The notes: generated by a model not told the origin, from the letters alone. A stretch of DNA of 64,000 bases from Bacteroidetes bacterium RIFCSPLOWO2_12_FULL_35_15 (GCA_001769385.1 MEPB01000018.1:1-64000), one strand, 5' to 3'. Numbered from the stretch's first letter, positions 1 to 8,909 are shown. Numbers and translations are program-made.

Positions 1-2
1 AA

Positions 3-34
3 AAAGGATATTGAAACCACTTTCAATATCCTTT
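3..34 (-). terminator. Intrinsic terminator
   Basis: A perfect 14-bp stem (3-16 with 21-34) closes a 4-base loop. Read on the minus strand it ends in a run of T, from the A run at 1-5. It probably ends transcription coming from the helicase gene 120 bp away. Confidence 0.75.
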
Positions 35-153
35 GTTCAAATTCTTTGCTGTATTGCCTTTTAGACAATTTTACCAACTATTTTTTGCTATTATACCCTT
101 TTAAGTTTTCCGGGATTTTTTTTAATAGGAAACTATTGAATAGCGGAAAACTT

Positions 154-1485
154 CTATCCTCTTCTGAACGTCCTGATCTTCCCTTCTTTCCCTTTCATTC
201 TTTCTTTTTGTCCTGGTCCACCGAGGTTCACTTTTTTATTTTTTTCCTTTTTCTCGTGGAAGGCTGCGCCTCTTATTTCTTTTTCAGGTTTCTTTTTTAT
301 GTAGATCTTTTCAAACTTAGGTTTTTCCTTTTCTTCATCCGTAAGCACTTTGGAAACAACTACTTCTTCAGGTAAGGTTTCATATTCCATGGCTTTGTTC
401 ATCATTAACTCAATAGCAGCCTGGTGCTCTTGTTCCGGTTCATTGATAAAAGTAATGGCAATACCATCTTTGTTTGCTCTCCCGGTTCTACCAATGCGGT
501 GAATATAATCTTCAGGAACTTCAGGTGTTTCAAAATTGATAACGTGGGTAACATCCGAAATATCCAATCCACGTGCTGCAATATCAGTTGCAATTAATAC
601 ACGCAAATTACCTTCTTTAAATTGTTTTAAGATGTTGATACGTTGTGTTTGTGATTTCCCGGAATGTATCACACCGAAAGAATCGGGAATCAAGGTATTC
701 ATCTGATCAAGTAATTTGTCTGCTAATTTTTTGCTATTTACAAATACAAGTACTTTGCTTAATTCAGCATCCGTTTTAAGTAAATACTCAAGTAAGTTTA
801 CTTTTGTATTGTAATTAGGGACATGATATGCTTTTTGAATAATTTTTTCTAATGGTGTACCATGTGCAGCTACTTCAATTTTAAGAGGATCATTAAAATA
901 CCTGGAAAGTAATCCTTCAATTTCTTCATTCATTGTTGCCGAAAACAAAATGTTCTGTCTTTTGGTTGGCAATGTTTCTAGAAACGTATTTAGCTGTTGA
1001 CGGAAGCCCAATCCAAGTAGTTGATCCACTTCATCGATCACTAATTTTTGAATATCTTTTAATCGGAGGATTCCTGTTAAGGTTAAGTCTGTTAACCTTC
1101 CGGGGGTGGCGACTAAAATATCGGTACCGTCATACACTAATTGTTTTTGTGTTTTGATATTGGTCCCACCGTAAATACCCTGATAACGTAAGTTTACATA
1201 AGTAGTCAGTTTTTTTATCTCTGCAACGATCTGCAAAACAAGTTCGCGGGTTGGCACAACAATTAATACGCGTGGAAATTTTTGATTGGAATAGGTTAAT
1301 TGTCTTAAAATGGGCAATAAGTAAGCAAACGTTTTACCGGTACCTGTTTGAGCAATTCCTACCACATCCTTTCCCGACATAATTACGGGAAACGCTTTCT
1401 CCTGAATTGGAGTAGGCTGGAAGTACTCCAGATCTGTTAAGGCATTTAATAATGGTTTGCTGATATTTAATTCTTCAAAGGTCAT
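154..1485 (-). CDS. DEAD-box ATP-dependent RNA helicase
   Basis: RNA helicase that remodels RNA or RNP with ATP, likely in ribosome assembly or cold adaptation. Visible motifs in order: Q motif around 22-29, Walker A AQTGTGKT at 45-52, PTREL at 78-82, TPGR at 127-130, motif II DEVD at 151-154, SAT at 182-184, ARGLDI near 305-310 and HRIGRTGR at 330-337. The last 60 residues form a Lys/Arg/Gly-rich tail typical of RhlE-like helicases. Motif II reads DEVD instead of DEAD, a tolerated DExD variation. At 443 residues it has normal family length. It runs on the minus strand behind smpB, with a terminator at 3-34. Subfamily (RhlE/CsdA/DbpA) is not resolvable by eye. Confidence 0.95.
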   Translation of the reverse strand: MTFEELNISKPLLNALTDLEYFQPTPIQEKAFPVIMSGKDVVGIAQTGTGKTFAYLLPILRQLTYSNQKFPRVLIVVPTRELVLQIVAEIKKLTTYVNLRYQGIYGGTNIKTQKQLVYDGTDILVATPGRLTDLTLTGILRLKDIQKLVIDEVDQLLGLGFRQQLNTFLETLPTKRQNILFSATMNEEIEGLLSRYFNDPLKIEVAAHGTPLEKIIQKAYHVPNYNTKVNLLEYLLKTDAELSKVLVFVNSKKLADKLLDQMNTLIPDSFGVIHSGKSQTQRINILKQFKEGNLRVLIATDIAARGLDISDVTHVINFETPEVPEDYIHRIGRTGRANKDGIAITFINEPEQEHQAAIELMMNKAMEYETLPEEVVVSKVLTDEEKEKPKFEKIYIKKKPEKEIRGAAFHEKKEKNKKVNLGGPGQKERMKGKEGKIRTFRRG

Positions 1486-1529
1486 TCTGTTATTTTTTTA
1501 TGGAGCGTGAAGGTAATGAATTTATTGAT

Positions 1530-1563
1530 AAATGAGATTGCTTCGCTTTGCTTGCAATGACGG
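1530..1563. repeat. Half copy of a GCAATGACG-type dispersed repeat
   Basis: The helicase-smpB gap holds one arm (GATTGCTTCG ... GCAATGACG) of the palindromic element that is complete at 56125-56196. No second arm is present here, so it looks like a decayed copy. Confidence 0.4.
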
Positions 1564-1582
1564 TCAATTGGGCGTGTTTTGA

Positions 1583-2035
1583 TTATTTCAACTTCCTGTT
1601 TGTTTCACGTTCTGTGTCACGCTTTTTAATGTCTTCACGTTTATCAAATATCTTTTTTCCTTTCGCTAATGCGATTTCTAATTTGGCTAATCCTTTATCA
1701 TTTATGAATAATCGCAAAGGGATGATTGTTAATCCTTGATCTTTTAATTCATTCTGAAGTCGTTTTAACTCATTTCGATTCAATAATAATTTCCGATCGC
1801 GCTTTTCGGCAACATTATTATAGGTTCCATTAAAATAAGGAGCCACATGCATGTTGCGTATCAATAATTCCTTGAAATCAAAGACACAAAACGCTTCATT
1901 GATTGCAGCTTTCCCTTCACGTATTGATTTTATTTCTGTACCGGTTAATTGAATTCCTGCAACATATTTATCAATGAATGAATATTCAAAAGAAGCTTTT
2001 CTGTTTTTTATGTTAATGTTATTTTCAGTACTCAT
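1583..2035 (-). CDS. smpB: SsrA-binding protein SmpB
   Basis: SmpB binds tmRNA and brings it to stalled ribosomes for trans-translation. The 150-residue protein has the family's N-terminal part (NRKASFEYSFIDKYVAGI), the conserved central stretch LTGTEIKSIREGKA, the segment around YNNVAEKRDRKLLL, and a basic tail with FDKREDIKKRD that in the family becomes ordered on the ribosome. Length matches the usual 150-160. The ATG at 2035 lies only about 8 nt after a -7 element (2043-2050), which suggests an almost leaderless transcript. It sits downstream of the mntR-mntH operon on the same strand but with its own promoter. Confidence 0.96.
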   Translation of the reverse strand: MSTENNINIKNRKASFEYSFIDKYVAGIQLTGTEIKSIREGKAAINEAFCVFDFKELLIRNMHVAPYFNGTYNNVAEKRDRKLLLNRNELKRLQNELKDQGLTIIPLRLFINDKGLAKLEIALAKGKKIFDKREDIKKRDTERETNRKLK

Positions 2036-2042
2036 GAGGGTG

Positions 2043-2050
2043 CAAAGATA
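2043..2050 (-). promoter_or_regulatory. Bacteroidota -7 element for smpB
   Basis: TATCTTTG on the minus strand matches the TAnnTTTG consensus, 8 nt from the smpB ATG. No clear -33 TTG was found. Confidence 0.45.
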
Positions 2051-2105
2051 ACTGAAATTAGATTGATTAGGTTAAAAGGGGTAATTAGGTTAAATAAGTT
2101 AAGTA

Positions 2106-2184
2106 GGTTAATTAAGGAATTAAGTTCAATGGGTAAATATCCAAAAGTTGAAAGACGATTAGTTTTTCAATTCCTTAATTAACT
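2106..2184. repeat. Inverted repeat between mntH and smpB
   Basis: GGTTAATTAAGGAATT (2106-2121) pairs with AATTCCTTAATTAACT (2169-2184) with one mismatch at the end. The surrounding GGTTAATTAAG-like words at 2069-2110 repeat the same motif in tandem. It lies just past the mntH stop and may act as a 3' end hairpin, but has no clean T-tract. Confidence 0.5.
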
Positions 2185-2192
2185 CAATTAAC

Positions 2193-4070
2193 CTATTTGA
2201 CTATAAGCACCGGCACCTTCACATTGTGGCGAACAGCATCCAGAGTAGTTCCAAAAATAATATCTTTTAAAGCTCTGTGGCCATGAGCTCCCATTACCAA
2301 CAGGTCACAATTGCAGGAGTTTACAATTTCGGGGATGCTCTTTTTAGGATTTCCAAAGCCAAGTTTTACCTGAATTTTAAAACCTTGTGATGTTAATTCA
2401 GTTTTGTATTTGTCTAAATTTATGCTATCCGATTCAGTTTCAAAGTCCTTTATTTCATGTCCCATCATCCTTGCACCGGCTGTTTCAACAATGTGAATTA
2501 AAATATATTCGGCTTCTTTTCCTCCTTGCGCAATAGCATTACTAATGGCATTGCTATCAGTGGTGCTAAAATCAACTGTTATAGCAATACGATTATATTT
2601 ATTCTCCATTTTGATCTTTAATTCTTCCGGTTTTCCATCGGGAACCTGATGCTGTTTTTGTTTGGCTTTGTTTATAATTGGTTTAAATGTAACATAGAAT
2701 AACAAAACTCCGGCTCCAACTGCAAGTGGAACGGCAGTAAGATAAATAATTAACGGGCTTTCGGAAGTATGAATCCATTCTAAAAGTGTATCAATAACCA
2801 ATTTTGCATTCAGACTTACAATAATAGCTGCAACTATCCAGGCAAGTATTTTCAGCCACATTTTACTTGCAAATTCACCCATTAACTTTTTATCGCTTGT
2901 CAGGTGAATAAGTGGTATTACAGCAAATCCTAATTGCAAACTTAAAATTACCTGGCTTAAAATTAAAAGACTTCCTAAAGATTCCTCACCTAATACATAG
3001 ATGGTAATGAATGCTGGGATAATGGCAATTAAACGTGTAATAAGTCTTCGAAGCCAGGGCTGAATACGAAGATTCAGGTACCCTTCCATTACAACTTGTC
3101 CGGACAATGTTCCGGTGAGTGTAGAGCTTTGGCCGGCAGCAATCAGTGCTATCGCAAACAATGCCGGTGCAAGACTTGTTCCTAATACATCCTGAAGTAA
3201 CTTATGAGCATCCTGAATTTCTGAAACATGTACTAAACCTGTACTGAAAAAAGCTGCGGCTGCAAGAATTAAAATTGCCGCATTAATGAATAAAGCAGCA
3301 TTTAGAGCAATAAAAGAATCAATAAAATTAAACTTGATTGCTTCTTTTATTCCTTGCGGGGTTCTTTCAATTTTACGCGTTTGTACCAGGGAGGAGTGCA
3401 AATACAAATTATGCGGCATAACGGTAGCTCCGATTATCCCGATAGCAATATATAACGCATTGTTGTTAGGAATAGAGGGGATAAAGCCTTTTAAAAGTTC
3501 AATCCCATCAGGCTTTGCAAATATTAATTCAGCGATAAAAGCGAAACCGATAGTAGCAACAAGCACCAAAATAAATGCTTCCATTTTTCGGATCCCGTAA
3601 CGTTGCAAAACCAATAATAATAATGTGTCGGCCACCGTTATTGAGATACCGGCCAAAAGCGGAATGTGAAATAATAACTGTAAACCTATTGCCATACCTA
3701 TTACTTCGGCAAGATCGCATGCTGCGATAGCAATTTCAGCTAAGATCCAATTTAAAAAATTAACTACCGGAGGATAAGATGCTCTTGAAGCCTGTGCTAA
3801 ATCGAGTCCGCGAACCAATCCTAATCTGGCACTTAAGCTTTGTAATAACAGGGCCATCAAATTACTCATAACTAAAACCCAAAGTAATTTGTACCCAAAC
3901 TGGCTTCCTCCGGCAATATCAGTTGCCCAATTGCCGGGATCCATATAGCCAACACTCACCAGATAAGCCGGACCCATAAAGGCAAAAAGTTTTTTTCCGA
4001 AGCTAAGATTTTTGGTGATCACAACACTTTCGTGAACCTCTGATAATGATTTGTCTGAATTAGGTTTCAT
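2193..4070 (-). CDS. mntH: Nramp Mn2+/Fe2+ transporter fused to a universal stress protein domain
   Basis: Inner-membrane proton-coupled divalent metal importer. Residues 25-470 are the Nramp core with about eleven hydrophobic segments. The metal-site motifs are both present: DPGN at 44-47 in TM1 and MPH at 218-220 in TM6. Residues about 492-625 are a cytoplasmic UspA domain with an intact nucleotide-binding signature G-x2-G-x9-G-T (GAHG at 594-597, GT at 607-608), so it probably binds ATP. Ordinary MntH proteins are about 410-450 residues, so the C-terminal domain is a true extension. The gene starts one base after the stop of the upstream MntR-type regulator, hence one operon. Mn2+ is inferred as substrate from the regulator type; Fe2+ is possible. 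Confidence 0.93.
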   Translation of the reverse strand: MKPNSDKSLSEVHESVVITKNLSFGKKLFAFMGPAYLVSVGYMDPGNWATDIAGGSQFGYKLLWVLVMSNLMALLLQSLSARLGLVRGLDLAQASRASYPPVVNFLNWILAEIAIAACDLAEVIGMAIGLQLLFHIPLLAGISITVADTLLLLVLQRYGIRKMEAFILVLVATIGFAFIAELIFAKPDGIELLKGFIPSIPNNNALYIAIGIIGATVMPHNLYLHSSLVQTRKIERTPQGIKEAIKFNFIDSFIALNAALFINAAILILAAAAFFSTGLVHVSEIQDAHKLLQDVLGTSLAPALFAIALIAAGQSSTLTGTLSGQVVMEGYLNLRIQPWLRRLITRLIAIIPAFITIYVLGEESLGSLLILSQVILSLQLGFAVIPLIHLTSDKKLMGEFASKMWLKILAWIVAAIIVSLNAKLVIDTLLEWIHTSESPLIIYLTAVPLAVGAGVLLFYVTFKPIINKAKQKQHQVPDGKPEELKIKMENKYNRIAITVDFSTTDSNAISNAIAQGGKEAEYILIHIVETAGARMMGHEIKDFETESDSINLDKYKTELTSQGFKIQVKLGFGNPKKSIPEIVNSCNCDLLVMGAHGHRALKDIIFGTTLDAVRHNVKVPVLIVK

Positions 4071-4071
4071 T

Positions 4072-4731
4072 TTATTTTTTAATGACTAAAATATTTTTTG
4101 CGACATCATTACTTATAAAAAGCGTATCTTTTTTGTTAACGATTATTTGCAATGACCTGTCAAATTCAACAATATCTTTGATTTTGATTTCATTACCTAA
4201 AACTAATCCCGATTTATCGAGAAACTGCAAAAATGCTGCTGAATGATCAACTACACCTGTCATAATAGACACATCGTTTTTTTTAAATTTTGATAATACC
4301 TGCGATTTGGAACTAATTAATTTTCCATTTGCGGTTGGAATAGGATCACCATGAGGATCTACCTTCGGAAAATTTAAAAATTTATCAATCTGTTCAATCA
4401 GTTTATCCGAATTAATATGCTCCAATTGTTCTGCTACATCATGAACTTCGTCCCATTTAAAATCCAACTTCTCTACCAAAAACATTTCCCATAACCGATG
4501 TTTCCTGATGATGTTAAGCGCCACTTTTTCGCCTTTTGTAGTAAGCGTAACTCCTTGATATTTCTGATAATTTATTAATTTTTTATCGGAAAGTTTTTTA
4601 AGCATATCTGTTACTGATGCGGCTTTGGTACTCATCCTTTCCGCAAGCGCATTTGTAGTGACCACATCACCTTCCTGCTCAATAAGTTTATAAATAGCTT
4701 TGAGATAGTTTTCTTCCGTGAATGAGTGCAT
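4072..4731 (-). CDS. mntR: DtxR/MntR-family metal-dependent transcriptional regulator
   Basis: Metal-sensing repressor. The N-terminal winged helix (ALAERMSTKAASVTDMLKK and the following wing) is followed by the metal-binding/dimerisation domain (HRLWEMFLVEKL, DEVHDVAEQLEH) and a C-terminal FeoA/SH3-like domain (GNEIKIKDIV to the end), the three-domain plan of IdeR/DtxR-type proteins. The reading frame is open to 4761, but a -7 element at 4751-4758 would place transcription start downstream of that ATG. The ATG at 4731 (MHSFTEENYLKAIY) fits the family start; 4740 is the alternative. It is co-transcribed with mntH and is divergent from the TonB receptor, sharing the palindrome at 4788-4805. 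Confidence 0.9.
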   Translation of the reverse strand: MHSFTEENYLKAIYKLIEQEGDVVTTNALAERMSTKAASVTDMLKKLSDKKLINYQKYQGVTLTTKGEKVALNIIRKHRLWEMFLVEKLDFKWDEVHDVAEQLEHINSDKLIEQIDKFLNFPKVDPHGDPIPTANGKLISSKSQVLSKFKKNDVSIMTGVVDHSAAFLQFLDKSGLVLGNEIKIKDIVEFDRSLQIIVNKKDTLFISNDVAKNILVIKK

Positions 4732-4750
4732 CTGAAACATATATTTAAGA

Positions 4751-4758
4751 CAAATATA
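4751..4758 (-). promoter_or_regulatory. -7 element of the mntR-mntH operon
   Basis: TATATTTG on the minus strand matches TAnnTTTG. It excludes the ATG at 4761 as the likely start and favours 4740 or 4731. Confidence 0.5.
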
Positions 4759-4787
4759 CAAAAAAAATATATTTTAATAAAAATATA

Positions 4788-4805
4788 TTTTAGACTAGTC
4801 TAAAA
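4788..4805. promoter_or_regulatory. Candidate MntR/DtxR operator (perfect 18-bp palindrome)
   Basis: TTTTAGACTAGTCTAAAA is a perfect palindrome, and its symmetry continues outward as AAATATATT arms with one shift. Size, symmetry and TTAG...CTAA half-sites resemble DtxR-family boxes. It lies between the divergent -7 elements at 4751-4758 and 4813-4820, where a -33 box would be, so one bound repressor could silence both directions. Confidence 0.7.
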
Positions 4806-4812
4806 ATATATT

Positions 4813-4820
4813 TATCTTTG
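4813..4820 (+). promoter_or_regulatory. -7 element of the TonB-dependent receptor gene
   Basis: TATCTTTG matches TAnnTTTG, 24 nt before the ATG at 4844 and 7 bp after the palindrome. The expected -33 region is occupied by the operator. Confidence 0.55.
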
Positions 4821-4843
4821 TATAAATAATAATTAAGTACGAC

Positions 4844-7126
4844 ATGAAATTATTCTTACTCTTAAACCTGTTTTTTGTTATATCTGTTAACGCTCAAACC
4901 GGAAGCATAAAAGGAAAAATCACAAGTGATAATAAACCTGTTGAGTTTGTGAGTGTGGGATTAACGGGAACTCAATACAATGCATTCACCGATAAAGACG
5001 GAGCATTCGAGATCTCTCAGATACTTTTCGGAAAGTATGAATTTCAAATAGTACTAGTTGGGTATCAAAGAGTAAAAAAGGAAATTACAATTGATAAATC
5101 CTTGCCATTCGTTATCAGTCAAAATATAATTTCGATGGACAATCGCCTGAATGAAGTTGTAATTACAGGCACTATGAAAGAGATTTCGCGTTCAGAATCT
5201 GCTATACCTATTGAAATTCTGACTCCAAAATTATTTTTAAAAAATCCTACCCCAAGTTTATTTGAATCCATGCAAATGGTAAATGGGGTGCAACCACAAC
5301 TTAATTGTAATGTATGTAACACCGGAGATATCCATATCAATGGCATGGAAGGTCCGTACACTATGATAACAATTGACGGAATGCCTATTGTGAGTGCGCT
5401 ATCAACTGTTTACGGTTTAAGTGGAATACCCAACAGCCTGGTAAACAGAATAGAAGTGGTGAAAGGGCCGGCAAGCACACTTTATGGCTCAGAAGCAGTT
5501 GGAGGATTGATCAATGTAATTACAAAAAATCCATTGAGTGCACCACTACTAAGTGTGGATGTTATGGCAACTTCTGATAAAGAGTATAATCTTGATCTGG
5601 GTGTAAAAACAAAATTAAAAAAATCACATTCATTGCTTGGAATCAATTATTTTAATTTTCAGAATGTGATGGATAAAAATGGAGATAATTTCACCGATGT
5701 TACGCTTCAAAATCGTATTTCAGTCTTTAATAAATGGAGTTTTGAACGCAAGGAGAATAGAATTGCAAACATTGCCGCACGTTTTGTTTATGAAGACAGA
5801 TGGGGAGGAGAAACTCAGTACGAAAATAAATTCAGAGGCACCGATAGTGTCTATGGCGAATCTATCTATACAAGCCGTTACGAGTTAATAGGAGTTTATC
5901 AGTTGCCCTTTAAAAAAGAGCAGGTGTTTCTGCAATATTCATTTAACAACCACAATCAAAATTCTTATTATGGTACAACCTCCTATATGGCACAACAGAA
6001 CATTGCCTTTGCGCAAATGTACTGGAACAAGACGATCAATAAAAATGCTGACCTATTGATAGGAGTTCCTTTTCGTTATACTTATTATGATGATAATACA
6101 CCCGGTACTGAAAGTTTAGATACACTAAATCTTGAAAACAAACCTCAAAATACCTACTTACCGGGAGTATTTGTTCAAAGCAATTTTAAATTTAAAAAAC
6201 TTACCACACTTGCCGGTTTGCGTTATGATTATAATACTGATCATGGGGTTATTTTATCACCACGTTTGGCGTTTAAATATGCACTAAATGATAATAATAT
6301 TTTCAGATTGAGTACAGGAAACGGTTACAGGGTTGTAAATTTATTTACTGAAGACCATGCCGCACTCACAGGTGCAAGAGAAGTTGTAATTAAAAACAAT
6401 TTAAAACCTGAAAAATCATGGAATGCAAATCTGAATTATCAACGGTTTTTCATTTTAACAAATGCTTATATTGGTGTAGATGCCAGTTTATTTTACACTT
6501 ATTTTACAAACAAAATAATTGGTGATTTTACAACAGATGCAAGTAAAATCATTTTTGATAATCTGGATGGGTATGCCATTTCAAAAGGCATCGCATTAAA
6601 TTTGGACATTGCTATTACAAATGGATTGAAAGCCATTATTGGTGGGACATACATGAAGGTTTACAGCGAAGAAAAAGATGCTTCCGGAAAATATGTACGA
6701 ACCCCTCAAATGCATGCTCCTGATTTTTCGGGTAATTTTTCATTGAGTTATACATTTAGCAAATTAGGTGTAAGTCTTGATTATACCGGAAACATTAAAA
6801 GTCCAATGTATTTACCTGTTGTTCCAAACGATTACCGACTGAAACGATCACCCTGGTTTACCATACAGAATATTCAATTAAGTAAAAAATTAAAAAAGGG
6901 AATTGAATTTTATGGCGGGGTAAAAAACATTTTTAATTTCACTCCAAGCGATCCTATTTTAAGGGCTTTTGATCCCTTTGACAAACACATTACCGAAAAC
7001 AATCAGAACAATTATACATTCGATCCATCTTATAATTATGCTCCTATGCAGGGGAGGAGATTTTTTATTGGTATTCGGTATAATTTGTACAAAGATTCTT
7101 TCCGGCAAAAATCCGATAAAAATTAA
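4844..7126 (+). CDS. TonB-dependent outer-membrane receptor, candidate Mn/Fe receptor
   Basis: Outer-membrane importer energised by TonB. A signal peptide (1-18, ending in NAQ) precedes a carboxypeptidase-regulatory-like beta domain (about 20-100), a plug domain (about 105-230, with IDGMPIVS and IEVVKGPASTLYGSEAVGG) and a 22-strand barrel to residue 760 with a terminal aromatic strand. The plug contains C155-x2-C158 and H164 (CNVCNTGDIHING), a possible metal-contact motif. The gene is divergent from mntR-mntH and shares the palindromic operator, so it is inferred to bring Mn2+, or an Fe or Mn chelate, across the outer membrane. Other TonB substrates (haem, siderophore, cobalamin) cannot be excluded from sequence alone. 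Confidence 0.92.
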   Translation: MKLFLLLNLFFVISVNAQTGSIKGKITSDNKPVEFVSVGLTGTQYNAFTDKDGAFEISQILFGKYEFQIVLVGYQRVKKEITIDKSLPFVISQNIISMDNRLNEVVITGTMKEISRSESAIPIEILTPKLFLKNPTPSLFESMQMVNGVQPQLNCNVCNTGDIHINGMEGPYTMITIDGMPIVSALSTVYGLSGIPNSLVNRIEVVKGPASTLYGSEAVGGLINVITKNPLSAPLLSVDVMATSDKEYNLDLGVKTKLKKSHSLLGINYFNFQNVMDKNGDNFTDVTLQNRISVFNKWSFERKENRIANIAARFVYEDRWGGETQYENKFRGTDSVYGESIYTSRYELIGVYQLPFKKEQVFLQYSFNNHNQNSYYGTTSYMAQQNIAFAQMYWNKTINKNADLLIGVPFRYTYYDDNTPGTESLDTLNLENKPQNTYLPGVFVQSNFKFKKLTTLAGLRYDYNTDHGVILSPRLAFKYALNDNNIFRLSTGNGYRVVNLFTEDHAALTGAREVVIKNNLKPEKSWNANLNYQRFFILTNAYIGVDASLFYTYFTNKIIGDFTTDASKIIFDNLDGYAISKGIALNLDIAITNGLKAIIGGTYMKVYSEEKDASGKYVRTPQMHAPDFSGNFSLSYTFSKLGVSLDYTGNIKSPMYLPVVPNDYRLKRSPWFTIQNIQLSKKLKKGIEFYGGVKNIFNFTPSDPILRAFDPFDKHITENNQNNYTFDPSYNYAPMQGRRFFIGIRYNLYKDSFRQKSDKN

Positions 7127-7143
7127 ACTAATAAATACCTTTT

Positions 7144-7794
7144 TTATGGAGCCAAACGCTCAATTTTCCAATTCAAATTTTCGTGTGTATATAAAATCCG
7201 ATCGTGCAAGCGGCTTTCACGACCTTGCCAAAATTCAATAGTGGAAGGCTTCAAAACATAACCACCCCAATGTGGCGGACGAGGGATATTTTCATCCGGA
7301 AATTTTATGGCAAGCCGTTCGTGTTCATCTTCCAGCATTTTTCTGTTTGCTATTACTTTACTTTGATTGGAAGCCCAGGAACCAACTTTATTTCCGTACG
7401 GGCGGGATTTAAAATAGCTGTCGGATTCTTCTTCGGTTTGTTTTTGTATAACACCTTCAATGTGCACCTGACGGCCTAGCTCGGGCCAGAAAAATAGCAA
7501 TGCAGCATTAGGATTTGCCGCTAATTTTTCACCTTTCCTACTGGTATAATTGGAGTAAAACACAAATCCATTTTCATCAAAATTTCTTAATAAAACAATT
7601 CTGGATGACGGTTTACCATCAATTGTAGCAGTGGAGACCGACATCGCATTCGGTTCCTGTATTTTAGCTTCTATAGCTTCTTTCAGCCATTTTTCAAATT
7701 GAGAAAAAGGATTGCGATATACATTTTTTTCGTCTAATGATTCGCTTGAAAAATCATGACGGAGTGAATTGATATAAGCGTTTAAGTCTTTCAT
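7144..7794 (-). CDS. pdxH: Pyridoxamine 5'-phosphate oxidase
   Basis: FMN enzyme that oxidises pyridoxamine/pyridoxine 5'-phosphate to pyridoxal 5'-phosphate, the last step of vitamin B6 synthesis and salvage. Family features are all visible in the 216 residues: NAMSVSTATIDGKPSSRIVLLR, FYSNYTSRKGEKL, the FMN/substrate stretch SRPYGNKVGSWASNQS, and the C-terminal signature EFWQGRESRLHDR followed by W..ERLAP at the end. Length is normal. It is convergent with the receptor gene (17 bp between stops) and has a -7 element 22 bp upstream. Confidence 0.96.
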   Translation of the reverse strand: MKDLNAYINSLRHDFSSESLDEKNVYRNPFSQFEKWLKEAIEAKIQEPNAMSVSTATIDGKPSSRIVLLRNFDENGFVFYSNYTSRKGEKLAANPNAALLFFWPELGRQVHIEGVIQKQTEEESDSYFKSRPYGNKVGSWASNQSKVIANRKMLEDEHERLAIKFPDENIPRPPHWGGYVLKPSTIEFWQGRESRLHDRILYTHENLNWKIERLAP

Positions 7795-7816
7795 GGTTAT
7801 GAATTACGAATTTTAA

Positions 7817-7824
7817 CAAATGTA
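7817..7824 (-). promoter_or_regulatory. -7 element for pdxH
   Basis: TACATTTG on the minus strand matches TAnnTTTG, 22 bp before the ATG. Confidence 0.45.
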
Positions 7825-7898
7825 CGAATCAGCATTAAACAATATGGAGTTTTAATTGGAGTAAAAAAATAGAAATTTAGTGCTTTTTAACACTTTTA

Positions 7899-8750
7899 TT
7901 AATCAGTAGCAATTATTTGCTCATTCAGCTTTTCAATTAATTTTTTTGAAGTATTGTTGAAATATCTTTTTTGTTTGTAAGCCACTACCCAACGAATTCC
8001 ATTGATCGCATTGGTAAAAAACAATTCATCGGCTGCTAATAAAACATTTTGCATCACTGGGATTTCATAAACAGCAATACGATTTGCTTGGGCAATTTGA
8101 ATGATCTTCTTGCGCATGACCCCATCAACACAACCTTCAGAAACAGGAGGCGTATATAGTACACCATTTTTTACAGCAAAAATATTTGAACTGATGGCTT
8201 CTAAAATACTTAGTTTTTCATTCACAATAACACATTCATCCAATGAATGCTGTGTTTTATAAATACCGGCCAAAACATAAATGACACTATTAGCAGACTT
8301 TATGGAGGATAACGGACTTTGCTGTTTCTTGATCTCTGTATAAATATCGATCGTGAATCCTTTTACATTCAAAGTGTAATTTTTCTCTTCCAAGGGAACC
8401 GCTTCCATTAAAAAGGATGTGCCATTATCATTGGGGGCATAGAAACCTCCATCATTCCTGTAAACAGAAAGCCGGATACGACCGTCAGAAGTAATGCCAT
8501 TCTTTTGTGCCAGTTCTAAAATGGCATGTTCAAAAAATGTTTCTGTGAATAAAGGATTGTTTTTCATTTTAAGAACTTGCATTCCTTTAAATAATCGTTG
8601 TAAATGATCATTTAAAAATTGAACAGAATAATTTGCAATCCGAATGGATTCAAACAAACCATCACCATATCGAAATGCTCTGTTATCAGCCTTGATCAAT
8701 GGTTGATCCGCTGGTAGAAGTACCCCGTTATGATTTATGAAAGAGGACAT
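7899..8750 (-). CDS. Class IV PLP aminotransferase (4-amino-4-deoxychorismate lyase or branched-chain aminotransferase-like)
   Basis: PLP fold-type IV enzyme of 283 residues. The N-terminal RAFRYGDGLFESIR block, the PLP-lysine region SSIKSANSVIYVLA and the phosphate-binding region with NEKLSILEAISSNIF are all present. The family covers PabC lyase (folate), IlvE and D-amino acid transaminase. The length and the RYGDGLFESIR form are closest to the PabC/IlvE-like proteins common in Bacteroidota. No pabA/pabB neighbours are present to settle it. Followed by GmhB-like and rhomboid genes on the same strand, but the 160-bp gap suggests separate transcription. Confidence 0.88.
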   Translation of the reverse strand: MSSFINHNGVLLPADQPLIKADNRAFRYGDGLFESIRIANYSVQFLNDHLQRLFKGMQVLKMKNNPLFTETFFEHAILELAQKNGITSDGRIRLSVYRNDGGFYAPNDNGTSFLMEAVPLEEKNYTLNVKGFTIDIYTEIKKQQSPLSSIKSANSVIYVLAGIYKTQHSLDECVIVNEKLSILEAISSNIFAVKNGVLYTPPVSEGCVDGVMRKKIIQIAQANRIAVYEIPVMQNVLLAADELFFTNAINGIRWVVAYKQKRYFNNTSKKLIEKLNEQIIATD

Positions 8751-8806
8751 TTATTAATCGTTTGTTTTTGTAACGGCCTATTCTGAATTGAAAAAAAGTT
8801 CATTGG

Positions 8807-8890
8807 TCATTCGGGCTTGTCGAGAAATCTTTCAACTTCTTAATAATTCTACTTTAAAAATTAAAGATTCCTCGTCTTGAGTCGGAATGA
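8807..8890. repeat. Degenerate inverted repeat (TCATTC ... GAATGA type)
   Basis: The arms TCATTCGGGC... and ...GTCGGAATGA, with AAATCTTT and AAAGATTC inside, form an imperfect palindrome of a dispersed-repeat type. A single arm of a similar element is at 18744-18770. Confidence 0.35.
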
Positions 8891-8909
8891 TATGCTTCAA
8901 CAAAATTGC

